In this document: positions 36,585-43,929 of the stretch, one piece after another | How positions within the stretch are numbered: position 1 is the first letter of the stretch | How the letters are laid out: every line of letters starts with the position of its first letter | Assembly: GCF_002453355.1 (NCBI RefSeq) | Contig: NZ_DKGQ01000033.1 | Span: 33,224 to 97,223, forward strand | DNA length: 64,000 bases | Direction of reading: 5' to 3' | From: Psychrobacter sp. UBA6766 | Lineage (GTDB): Bacteria > Pseudomonadota > Gammaproteobacteria > Pseudomonadales > Moraxellaceae | Position numbers and translations under genes: made by a program | The notes under the pieces: generated by a model | The model's database searches: none | Seen by the model: the letters and a program-made list of their open reading frames with translations, nothing else | Told to the model about the DNA's origin: nothing

Positions 36585-38429
36585 ATGTGTGGAATCGTTG
36601 GAGCAGTCGCTGAGCGTAATATCGCTAATATCTTACTTGAAGGTCTGAAACGACTCGAATACCGCGGTTACGACTCGGCCGGTCTGACCGTCATCCGTGA
36701 TGGCGAGCTCCACCGTGAGCGCCAAGTGGGAAAAGTGCAAGCGTTGGTCGATGCGGTCGCAACCAATCCTGAATTTTTCGATGGTCATATTGGCATTGCG
36801 CACACGCGCTGGGCCACTCACGGCGAGCCTGCTCAGCGTAACGCCCATCCGCACGTCTCCGGTAAAATCGCCGTCGTACATAACGGTATCGTTGAGAATT
36901 ATGCCGAGCTAAAAGAAGAGTTGATTGCTAAAGGCTACGAGTTTACCTCGCAAACCGATACCGAAGTCGTCGCTCATTTAATCAATGACATCTATAAAAA
37001 TACGCCTGATTTATTAGAAGCGGTTCGTGTGGTCATTCCTTTATTACACGGCGCTTTTGCCCTTGGTATTGTGCATATCGACTGCCCAGAGGAGCTGATT
37101 ACCGTTCGTTTGGGCTCACCTTTGGTCATTGGTGTTGGCATTGGCGAGAACTTTATTGCTTCTGATCAATTGGCACTTTTACCCGTGACCAACCGTTTTA
37201 TGTACTTAGAAGAAGGTGATATTGCTAAATTAACGCGCAATAGTATTCAGGTTTATGCTGATGGCGTTGAGGTTAAACGGCAGATACATGAAATTGACGC
37301 CGCCCAGCACAATGCCGATAAAGGTGAATTTAAGCATTATATGCTCAAAGAAATCTATGAGCAGCCAGATGCAGTCGCTCGTACGATTGAGATGGCGTTA
37401 GACTTTGATGAGCCGTCTAAGCTGCGTGATGATTTTTTACAGCGTCATGAAGCACAATTAAAGGGTATTAAGCACGTTCAAGTCATCGCTTGTGGTACCA
37501 GTTATCACTCAGGATTGGTGGCAAAATATTGGTTTGAAAGCCTCATTCGTGTTCCGTGCTCGGTTGAGGTGGCTAGTGAATTCCGCTACCGCAATCCTGT
37601 CGTCATCGATAACACGCTGGTCATTTGCATTTCGCAATCTGGTGAAACGGCGGATACGTTATCAGCGCTGCGTGATATTCAAAAGCACACGTCAGTAGGT
37701 CTCGTTAGCTTAGCTTTGTGTAATGTGCCGACCTCATCTTTGGTACGTGAAACGGATATCTTTTTACCAACGCTTGCCGGTCCTGAGATTGGCGTTGCTT
37801 CTACCAAAGCCTTTACCACTCAGCTTGCCGCTTTGATGTTACTTGTCTTAAAAGTAGGTGTCGTTCAAGAGCGTATGACTGGCGAAAAATTGACTACTCT
37901 GCTTGGTCAGTTACAAGAGCTACGCGGCCAACTACATGCCAGCTTACACCTTGATGCGCCTATCAAAGTCATGAGTGAGCATTTTGAATATAAGAAAAGC
38001 TGCTTATTCTTAGGTCGCGGTTTACAGTTCCCTATTGCCTTAGAAGGTGCACTGAAGCTAAAAGAAATTTCTTATATCCATGCTGAAGGCTATGCCGCAG
38101 GCGAGCTTAAACACGGTCCATTGGCATTGGTCGATAAAGACATGCCAATCGTGGTGCTAGCGCCAAAAGACAGTATGTTTGATAAGCTGAAAGCCAATAT
38201 GCAAGAAGTTCATGCGCGTCATGGTGAGCTATTTGTATTTGCTAGCGAAGAAAGCAAGATGGTCGCAGAAGATAGAATGCACGTGGTTTATGTGCCGGAG
38301 GTTTGCGAAACGCTCGCCCCTATCGTTTATAGCGTGCCAGTGCAGCTACTCTCTTATCATGTGGCAGTGATGCGTGGTACAGATGTCGATCAGCCACGTA
38401 ACCTCGCAAAATCAGTCACGGTTGAGTAG
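36585..38429 (+). CDS. glmS: Glucosamine-fructose-6-phosphate aminotransferase GlmS
   Basis: 614 residues. Cys2 N-terminal nucleophile (MCGIVGAVAERN), glutaminase domain with HTRWATHGEPAQRNAHP, then two SIS domains with CISQSGETADTLSAL, and a C-terminal DQPRNLAKSVTVE. Makes glucosamine-6-phosphate. About 180 bases separate it from glmU; the leader does not look like a glmS ribozyme, which belongs to Gram-positive bacteria. Confidence 0.98.
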   Translation: MCGIVGAVAERNIANILLEGLKRLEYRGYDSAGLTVIRDGELHRERQVGKVQALVDAVATNPEFFDGHIGIAHTRWATHGEPAQRNAHPHVSGKIAVVHNGIVENYAELKEELIAKGYEFTSQTDTEVVAHLINDIYKNTPDLLEAVRVVIPLLHGAFALGIVHIDCPEELITVRLGSPLVIGVGIGENFIASDQLALLPVTNRFMYLEEGDIAKLTRNSIQVYADGVEVKRQIHEIDAAQHNADKGEFKHYMLKEIYEQPDAVARTIEMALDFDEPSKLRDDFLQRHEAQLKGIKHVQVIACGTSYHSGLVAKYWFESLIRVPCSVEVASEFRYRNPVVIDNTLVICISQSGETADTLSALRDIQKHTSVGLVSLALCNVPTSSLVRETDIFLPTLAGPEIGVASTKAFTTQLAALMLLVLKVGVVQERMTGEKLTTLLGQLQELRGQLHASLHLDAPIKVMSEHFEYKKSCLFLGRGLQFPIALEGALKLKEISYIHAEGYAAGELKHGPLALVDKDMPIVVLAPKDSMFDKLKANMQEVHARHGELFVFASEESKMVAEDRMHVVYVPEVCETLAPIVYSVPVQLLSYHVAVMRGTDVDQPRNLAKSVTVE

Positions 38430-38484
38430 ACTAAGTATTTGATTTTAAAATATTTTTATATTATCGCAATATTATATAACACTA

Positions 38485-38527
38485 AATCCTTTGCTGTCTA
38501 GTATTCTAGATAGCAAAGGATTTTTTT
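38485..38527 (+). terminator. glmS terminator
   Basis: AATCCTTTGCTGTCTA pairs with TAGATAGCAAAGGATTTTTTT, about 55 bases after the glmS stop. Confidence 0.92.
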
Positions 38528-38609
38528 ATAATGAACATAAAAGATTTCAATAACTTGGATACATGTCAGTATAAATATTATATTAAGCAGCAAAGCACAT
38601 CAGAATTAA

Positions 38610-39092
38610 TTATGTTTCTATTTCAATTTCAGAGTCGGCTTTATTTAGGTTGTCGCAAATGTCTTTGGTGACCTCAAAACTGGCCACTTTACTATCATCT
38701 AAATCGTAATAACTATACTGATAATCAAATCCCTTATTTATCCCTTGCATAACTTCTGCTTCTGCACAGGCTAACCCAGTACGTTCATCGCGCATTGCCG
38801 TTTCAATCTCTTTTCTTTCAGAAGCATTATAATCAGATATCTTTAGCCGATAGCCAAAAGTGACCGTTGTTCCGTCAAAATCACTCTTTTCTAACGTAGT
38901 GACTTCATCAAGTACGCTTGGCAGCTCTCTCTTTAACGTATCGATCTTACGATACATCTCCTGTACATCGCGCTCGTGATTGTTAGCTGTGGTAACTTTT
39001 TCATCATGAGCTAAAACCGAATTATCATCTGAACAGGCAATAACTGTGAGAAAAGCTGAAAGTACAACTAATGCTTTAAGTTTATTAAACAT
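38610..39092 (-). CDS. Hypothetical lipoprotein
   Basis: 160 residues with a lipoprotein signal ending in TVIAC (lipid-modified Cys20). The mature part is acidic with a helical section (about 42-70) and a C-terminal DUF-like region containing GLACAEAEVMQGINKGF and a second Cys near 148. No family recognised. Probably periplasmic side of the outer membrane. Confidence 0.72.
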   Translation of the reverse strand: MFNKLKALVVLSAFLTVIACSDDNSVLAHDEKVTTANNHERDVQEMYRKIDTLKRELPSVLDEVTTLEKSDFDGTTVTFGYRLKISDYNASERKEIETAMRDERTGLACAEAEVMQGINKGFDYQYSYYDLDDSKVASFEVTKDICDNLNKADSEIEIET

Positions 39093-39150
39093 AATTATCT
39101 TTATTGAACTTAGTTATTTTATTGAACCTAATTATCCAAAATAATATGAT

Positions 39151-39186
39151 GAGGGCGCATCCTCATTCTAAAGAGAATACGCCCTA
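39151..39186. repeat. Short palindrome related to the 22.1-kb inverted-repeat element
   Basis: GAGGGCGCATCCTCATTCTAAAGA resembles the left end of the 174-bp element (AGGGCGTGTCCTCATTTTAAAAA) with four substitutions over 23 bases, and AATACGCCCTA resembles its right end. The two ends are almost fused, making an imperfect hairpin. It could be an internally deleted, decayed copy, perhaps now used as a terminator between the two minus-strand genes. Confidence 0.55.
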
Positions 39187-39204
39187 TTATACAAACATGA
39201 ATAT

Positions 39205-40029
39205 TTAAACCAGCCCTTTATATAGGAAATAAAATCCCACCACCGTTAATAACACCGCAAAACATTTCTTTAATAGTTCAGGCGATAATATATGAGCGAC
39301 TTTTGCGCCCAACTTGGCGGTAAAAAAGCTCATGATGCTAATGCCTAGAAAAGCATAAATATGCACAAAACCAATGGTATTGGGCACATCGACTTGCTGC
39401 TGCATACCAAAAAACATAAACCCCAACGCACCGGCAATAGCAATCGGCAATCCGCACGCCGCTGAGGTACCAACCGCTTTTTGCATCACCACGTTATAAC
39501 GCGTGAGATAAGGCACGGTTAAGCTGCCACCGCCAATACCAAAGATAGCAGAAGCGACACCAATGACCCCGCCTGCTGCTAATTGCTTAGGTTTTGATGG
39601 CAGCTCAGTATGAGCGCCACTAGCGCTATTAACATGACTAGCAACAGGTTTTTTACCAGCAAAAAACATCTTATAAGCAACCCACAACAAAAACAACCCA
39701 ACAATCAGTTGAAGATATAACCCAGATATCTGTCCTGCAATCCCTGCTCCTAAGAAACAACCTAGCGCCAATCCGGGTGCCAAATTTTTAAACACCGGCC
39801 ACATCACCGCGCCTTTCTTATTGTGTGCCATAAGCGAGCTAATAGAAGTCACTATAATGGTCGCCAGTGATGTACCTAGCGCCAGATGCATGATAGTGTC
39901 AGTACTGTAATCCATTTGGGTAAAAACGATAAACAATAATGGCACGATAATTGTGCCACCGCCCACACCAAAAAGCCCAGCAGCAAATCCTGCTAGCGCG
40001 CCTATTATTAAAAAAATGATTAATTCCAC
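39205..40029 (-). CDS. TauE/SafE family sulfite or organosulfonate exporter (DUF81)
   Basis: 274 residues from a GTG, seven to eight membrane helices. Two internal repeats start with GxFGVGGGTIIVPLL (near 20) and AIFGIGGGSLTVPYL (near 161), the duplicated TauE/SafE motif. Probably exports sulfite, sulfonates or a related sulfur compound. It lies 61 bases behind the flavin reductase on the same strand, which suggests a sulfur-linked operon with mesX-mesD; if MesD uses an unusual sulfur or methyl donor, this carrier could belong to that pathway (inference). Confidence 0.83.
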   Translation of the reverse strand: MELIIFLIIGALAGFAAGLFGVGGGTIIVPLLFIVFTQMDYSTDTIMHLALGTSLATIIVTSISSLMAHNKKGAVMWPVFKNLAPGLALGCFLGAGIAGQISGLYLQLIVGLFLLWVAYKMFFAGKKPVASHVNSASGAHTELPSKPKQLAAGGVIGVASAIFGIGGGSLTVPYLTRYNVVMQKAVGTSAACGLPIAIAGALGFMFFGMQQQVDVPNTIGFVHIYAFLGISIMSFFTAKLGAKVAHILSPELLKKCFAVLLTVVGFYFLYKGLV

Positions 40030-40090
40030 AGGATAGTTACTTCTCGGTTAGATAGGGTTTTAGTTAAATAACAATGGATTTCAAGGTAAA

Positions 40091-40582
40091 TTAAACGATT
40101 TCTGTTTGACCGACTTGGTGGTACGAGCGATTGAAATATACCAAACTTTCATCGCTGACACCTTGTTTGATGGCGACCACTCGGCACATAAAAATACTGT
40201 GTGTGCCGACTTGTTGAATGTCATCAATTTCACAATCAAAACTGACCAGCGCGTCCTCTAAAACAGGTGCACCTGTGGTTAATGTCGTCCAAGCTCCGTG
40301 ACAAAAACGCTCTTCTGAGCATAGTTTGGAGGCAAAGGCATTGGATATGGGTTCATGCTGCGTACCTAAGACATTGACACTTAGCGTTTTGTTTTCAAGA
40401 AAATGTTCGTGTGAGCGCGAACTCTGATTCATACAGACAAGTAAGGTTGGCGGTGTGTCGGTCACGCTACAGACCGCAGAGGCGGTAAACCCATGACAGC
40501 CAGAGTCGCCTTTTGTGGTAATCACATTGACCGCTGTCGGTAATAGAGACATGGCATCTCTAAAATCAGTTGCTTCAATCAT
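40091..40582 (-). CDS. Flavin reductase family protein (FMN-binding split barrel)
   Basis: 163 residues. MSLLPTAVNVITTKGDSGCHGFTASAV is the standard N-terminus of HpaC/DIM6-type flavin reductases; SVNVLGTQHEPIS and SFDCEIDDIQQVGTHSIFMCRV follow in the expected order and a terminal YFNRSYHQVG closes the fold. It reduces FMN or FAD with NAD(P)H and usually supplies reduced flavin to a partner oxygenase. Its place right after mesD suggests it feeds the oxygen-dependent reaction attributed to MesX/MesD (inference). Confidence 0.85.
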   Translation of the reverse strand: MIEATDFRDAMSLLPTAVNVITTKGDSGCHGFTASAVCSVTDTPPTLLVCMNQSSRSHEHFLENKTLSVNVLGTQHEPISNAFASKLCSEERFCHGAWTTLTTGAPVLEDALVSFDCEIDDIQQVGTHSIFMCRVVAIKQGVSDESLVYFNRSYHQVGQTEIV

Positions 40583-40669
40583 GACTTAACTCCTAAATTT
40601 TGATCTTTAAGTATATTGATAACTGAGGTCACTCATGGGTTTAAACAAGGTAAGCTTTGTTAAGAAATG

Positions 40670-41716
40670 CTAAACGCTGAGCTCTTTGCGTAAGATTGCT
40701 GCACCCGCGCTCAAAGCGTTTAATTTGCCTCGCGCAACGAAGCGAGATAACGGTGCCATGCCGCAATTGGTCGAAGGATAGAGCTTATCGGCATCGACAA
40801 ACTGCAGCGCTTTACGTAACGTATCTGCTACTTCTTCCGGTGTTTCGATATTATTGGTTGCCACATCAATGGCGCCGACCATTACCTTTTTACCGCGAAT
40901 CAGTTCAATCAAATCCATCGGTACATGCGAATTTTGACACTCCAAAGAGACGATATCAATATTTGACTGCTGCAGTTTTGGAAAGGCTTGTTCATATTGA
41001 CGCCACTCTGTCCCTAAAGTTTTTTTCCAATCGGTATTGGCTTTGATACCGTAGCCGTAGCAAATATGCACCGCCGTTTCACATTTTAAACCTTCAATAG
41101 CACGTTCTAAAGTGGCAATACCCCAGTCGTTAACATCATCAAAAAACACGTTAAACGCTGGTTCATCGAATTGAATGATGTCCACACCAGCCGCTTCTAA
41201 ATCTTTCGCTTCTTGATTTAAAATTTTGGCAAATTCCCAAGCCAGTTTTTCACGGCTTTTATAATGACCATCATATAAGGTATCAATCATCGTCATTGGG
41301 CCAGGAAGCGCCCATTTAATTGGCTGATCGGTTTGCGAGCGTAAAAATTTGGCATCATCAACAAACACAGCTTTTTGGCGACTTACGCTACCCACAACTG
41401 ACGGAACACTTGCCTCATAACGATTGCGAATTTTAACCGTTTCACGTTTTTCGAAATCGACACCATCAAGATGTTCAATAAAGGTAGTCACAAAATGCTG
41501 ACGCGTCTGCTCGCCATCACTGACAATATCAATCCCGGCGTGCAGTTGTTCTTGCAATGAAACCCGTAACGCATCTTGTTTGGCTTCCCGCAACTGCTCG
41601 CCTTTTAATGCCCAAGGTGACCAAATTTTTTCAGGTTCAGCAAGCCAAGAAGGTTTTGGCAAGCTGCCAGCGGTTGAGGTTGGTAATAATCTTTGTGTCG
41701 GTAATAATATTGTCAT
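40670..41716 (-). CDS. mesD: Folate-independent core methionine synthase MesD
   Basis: 348 residues equal to the C-terminal catalytic half of MetE only; the N-terminal folate-binding half is absent. Zinc and homocysteine site residues are visible: VHICYGYG (His-x-Cys), a Glu in SLECQNSH, and Cys in STNCGMAPLSR. GIDIVSDGEQTR and WALPGPMTMIDTL near the start are also MetE-like. Published work on folate-independent methionine synthases shows that the aerobic MesD family needs neither methylfolate nor cobalamin, but needs a DUF1852 protein and oxygen. The DUF1852 gene is 63 bases upstream here, which makes MesD the best reading over a plain MetE fragment. Confidence 0.85.
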   Translation of the reverse strand: MTILLPTQRLLPTSTAGSLPKPSWLAEPEKIWSPWALKGEQLREAKQDALRVSLQEQLHAGIDIVSDGEQTRQHFVTTFIEHLDGVDFEKRETVKIRNRYEASVPSVVGSVSRQKAVFVDDAKFLRSQTDQPIKWALPGPMTMIDTLYDGHYKSREKLAWEFAKILNQEAKDLEAAGVDIIQFDEPAFNVFFDDVNDWGIATLERAIEGLKCETAVHICYGYGIKANTDWKKTLGTEWRQYEQAFPKLQQSNIDIVSLECQNSHVPMDLIELIRGKKVMVGAIDVATNNIETPEEVADTLRKALQFVDADKLYPSTNCGMAPLSRFVARGKLNALSAGAAILRKELSV

Positions 41717-41779
41717 AGGATTTATCTTCTTATTTATTCGTATTCTATATTTTGGCTCGATTGAGTTTATGGGGGTTGG

Positions 41780-42802
41780 TTAGGCGGCGTGCTTTTTATC
41801 CGCACATTTTTCTACCGAACGCTCATTAACCTCATAGTTTGCCGCCCATTCTTCAAGAATCGCTTGGTAAGGCTTGATAAACTGCTCTTGCGTAAACTTA
41901 CCTTGCTTCACTGCCATCTGGCTACGCTCTTCACGGTCATAAACGATTTGCGTCAGTGAATAATCTTGGTACTTCAAACTGGGCTGATATACCTGACCTG
42001 CCGTCGAGTTGGCATTATAAATTTCAGGACGGTAAATCTTTTGGAAGGTTTCCATAGTTGCAATCGCACTGATGAGCTCAAGATCGGTGTAGTCACTCAG
42101 CAAATCACCTGCAAAATAAAACGCTAAAGGCGCAACACTACCAGCAGGCATAAAGTAGCGCACGGTTAAGCCCATTTTATGAAAATAATCGTCCGTCAAG
42201 GAATACGCATCTTGTCGGTATTCCACCCCTAACACTGGATGCTGGTTAATCGTACGATGATAGGTTTTACTGGTTGATACACTCAGGCAAATTACTGGTT
42301 GTTTGGTAAAGTTGGCTTTATAGGCTTCTGAGTTCAATAAGTATTGAAACAGCTTGCCATGCAATTCACCAAAATCTGCTGGCGGTGGCGATGACGGGTT
42401 TTTATCAAAATGGTCTAATAGCACGACACTAAAGTCATAATCGCGAACATAAGAGGAGAAACTATTACCAATCATACCGTCGATACGGGTGTTCTCTTTA
42501 TGGTCAATAATCGTGGTTTTTAGCGTTTCGATGACCGGAAAAGTATCGCCATTACCTTCGATATCCAAGTCTGCCGAAATGATATCAACTTCAACAGAGT
42601 AACGATCGGCGGTCGGGTTATCCCAATGCGCCAAAGCGTTAAAACGATTGTTTATCATGTTAAGCGTTTTGCGTAAGTTTTCTTGGCGCTGCTCGCCGCG
42701 TGCCAAATTGGCAAAATTAGTCGTCAGACGTGTGCTATCTGCCGGATGATAGTTTTCATCAAAACGAATGCTCGATATGGAATATGTAAATTGTTTACTC
42801 AT
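41780..42802 (-). CDS. mesX: MesX, DUF1852 partner of MesD
   Basis: 340 residues, no signal peptide. Begins FTYSISSIRFDENYHPADS, with ANLARGEQRQENLRKTLNMINNRFNALAHW following, the strongly conserved DUF1852 N-terminus. DUF1852 always co-occurs with the MetE-like core protein and was shown to be required for methionine synthesis by it. Its chemistry is unknown; it may generate or deliver the methyl group in an oxygen-dependent reaction. First gene of mesX-mesD-flavin reductase, with a palindromic candidate operator about 50 bases upstream. Confidence 0.87.
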   Translation of the reverse strand: MSKQFTYSISSIRFDENYHPADSTRLTTNFANLARGEQRQENLRKTLNMINNRFNALAHWDNPTADRYSVEVDIISADLDIEGNGDTFPVIETLKTTIIDHKENTRIDGMIGNSFSSYVRDYDFSVVLLDHFDKNPSSPPPADFGELHGKLFQYLLNSEAYKANFTKQPVICLSVSTSKTYHRTINQHPVLGVEYRQDAYSLTDDYFHKMGLTVRYFMPAGSVAPLAFYFAGDLLSDYTDLELISAIATMETFQKIYRPEIYNANSTAGQVYQPSLKYQDYSLTQIVYDREERSQMAVKQGKFTQEQFIKPYQAILEEWAANYEVNERSVEKCADKKHAA

Positions 42803-43088
42803 GATAATCCGCTACCCTAATCTCATTGTGTGAGATAAAACCTAATTTGTGTATGAGATAAATCATACCCCAACCAAAACATGAATAAAAATGATACTAT
42901 TTAAATTAATGATGAGTATAATTCACTTTGGTAATGTTTTGATTTAAAGGAGGATTGGCAAGCGAGATTCTGATGCTTATTGTCAGTGTGTTTAGCGATG
43001 TGCTAAATATTGATATTTCACGTGATTTTTTCACATTAAAAGATAATTAACGTGTATATTCGTATAAAAGAATATTAGGCGATTGATT
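42803..43088. other. Leader of the mesX operon
   Basis: AT-rich region divergent between mesX and a small plus-strand reading frame. It holds the palindrome at 42851-42868 and, at 42913-42925, TGAG-N5-TTCA, one mismatch from the MetR consensus TGAA-N5-TTCA. No SAM or cobalamin riboswitch was recognised. Confidence 0.4.
42851..42868. promoter_or_regulatory. Palindromic candidate operator upstream of mesX
   Basis: GTATGA-N6-TCATAC, perfect 6-bp arms, 49 bases before the mesX start. Spacing fits a dimeric regulator overlapping the promoter. The protein that binds is unknown. Confidence 0.4.
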
Positions 43089-43187
43089 ATGAATGAAAAA
43101 AATTTTCTTTGGCAGGTTTTAGGCGTGAGCCTTCTAATTTTTATATTAACAGCCGTACTTGCGGTCAGGTTTTTCAATATGTTGTAG
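43089..43187 (+). CDS. Possible 32-residue single-span membrane peptide
   Basis: ATG at 43089 to TAG at 43185-43187. A charged start (MNEKNFLWQ) is followed by one hydrophobic helix (VLGVSLLIFILTAVLAVRFF). The composition is that of a real small membrane protein, but there is no good ribosome binding site and no homologue I can name. Confidence 0.35.
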   Translation: MNEKNFLWQVLGVSLLIFILTAVLAVRFFNML

Positions 43188-43239
43188 TGAACATAGCCAG
43201 CAAGACAATCAGCGGCTATTTCGATATATAGAGCACTAA

Positions 43240-43593
43240 TTAGTGCTCTAGACGGTACTTTATTTCATTTAGTGTTAGGCGTTTTTTCTTATCGCTTTTT
43301 AGCAAAACCATAGCAGCTTCATAAAAGTCCATATTCGTAAATGGATTATATGAATTTGGTGATCTCGTGATAAGGTTATATCGAGAGTTAACTATCTCCT
43401 TGCCACATCGGATGCATCTGTATGAATCGCCTACTAATTCAGTTGGAATACAGATTTCACCACACCGACAATTAAAGGCGACGCTTTTCAAGATATCCGC
43501 AGCAATACGAGCCGATGCATTAGGAATGCTTTCTGCATCGTTTTTTCTAAACTTAATTTGTTCTCTAAACTGATTTTTAATAATCTTTAACAT
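43240..43593 (-). CDS. Small protein with a zinc-ribbon-like core, unknown function
   Basis: 117 residues from the ATG at 43593; a TTG lies two codons earlier, and AAGAAG lies in front. Basic N-terminus, then CRCGEICIP and YRCIRCGKE (residues about 42-66), which together resemble a four-cysteine zinc ribbon, then a helical C-terminus (LNEIKYRLEH). Could be nucleic-acid binding. No neighbours that explain it; it looks like an accessory gene. Confidence 0.55.
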   Translation of the reverse strand: MLKIIKNQFREQIKFRKNDAESIPNASARIAADILKSVAFNCRCGEICIPTELVGDSYRCIRCGKEIVNSRYNLITRSPNSYNPFTNMDFYEAAMVLLKSDKKKRLTLNEIKYRLEH

Positions 43594-43876
43594 ACTCAAA
43601 GCTTCTTAGTATTGTACAATTTTTTTCGCCTTACCATATTTCGGGCGAAATATAATACACCTTTAAGTAATTTTTTGAAAGGTTTTGTATTCATGTATTT
43701 ACAGCAGTAAATTAATTATGGGTTGAAAATTAACCTAGCAGCCTTAAAGAATGTTCTGTTTACAAGTTTATTGAAATATTAAACGTTCATTCTTCTATAT
43801 AGTCAGCCATTCAAAACTTTGCTGCTAAGTTTGGCGTGCCTTCGACATCTTACGTTTGGGTAAGTTACGTTTAAAT
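43594..43876. other. AT-rich gene-free stretch
   Basis: About 280 bases with no credible gene, no clear repeat and no RNA gene. Only the terminator at its right end is recognisable. Confidence 0.4.
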
Positions 43877-43909
43877 AAAAAAGGTCAACCACTTCTACGT
43901 GATTGACCT
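43877..43909 (-). terminator. Terminator of the RND efflux operon
   Basis: On the minus strand AGGTCAATCAC, a loop, then GTGGTTGACCTTTTTT, 20 bases beyond the permease stop. Confidence 0.87.
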
Positions 43910-43929
43910 AAACGCTCTACCAGTATTTC

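Noticed and set aside
42955..43050. Micro-frame starting TTG right behind AAAGGAGGA
   Set aside because: The ribosome site abuts the start codon, and the only ATG is about 20 bases away; the roughly 25-residue product has no recognisable features.
42803..43088. Leader of mesX examined for SAM or cobalamin riboswitches
   Set aside because: No conserved core motifs of either class are present.
43594..43876. Possible transposase or tail-gene fragment
   Set aside because: Short open stretches in more than one frame did not resemble any family.
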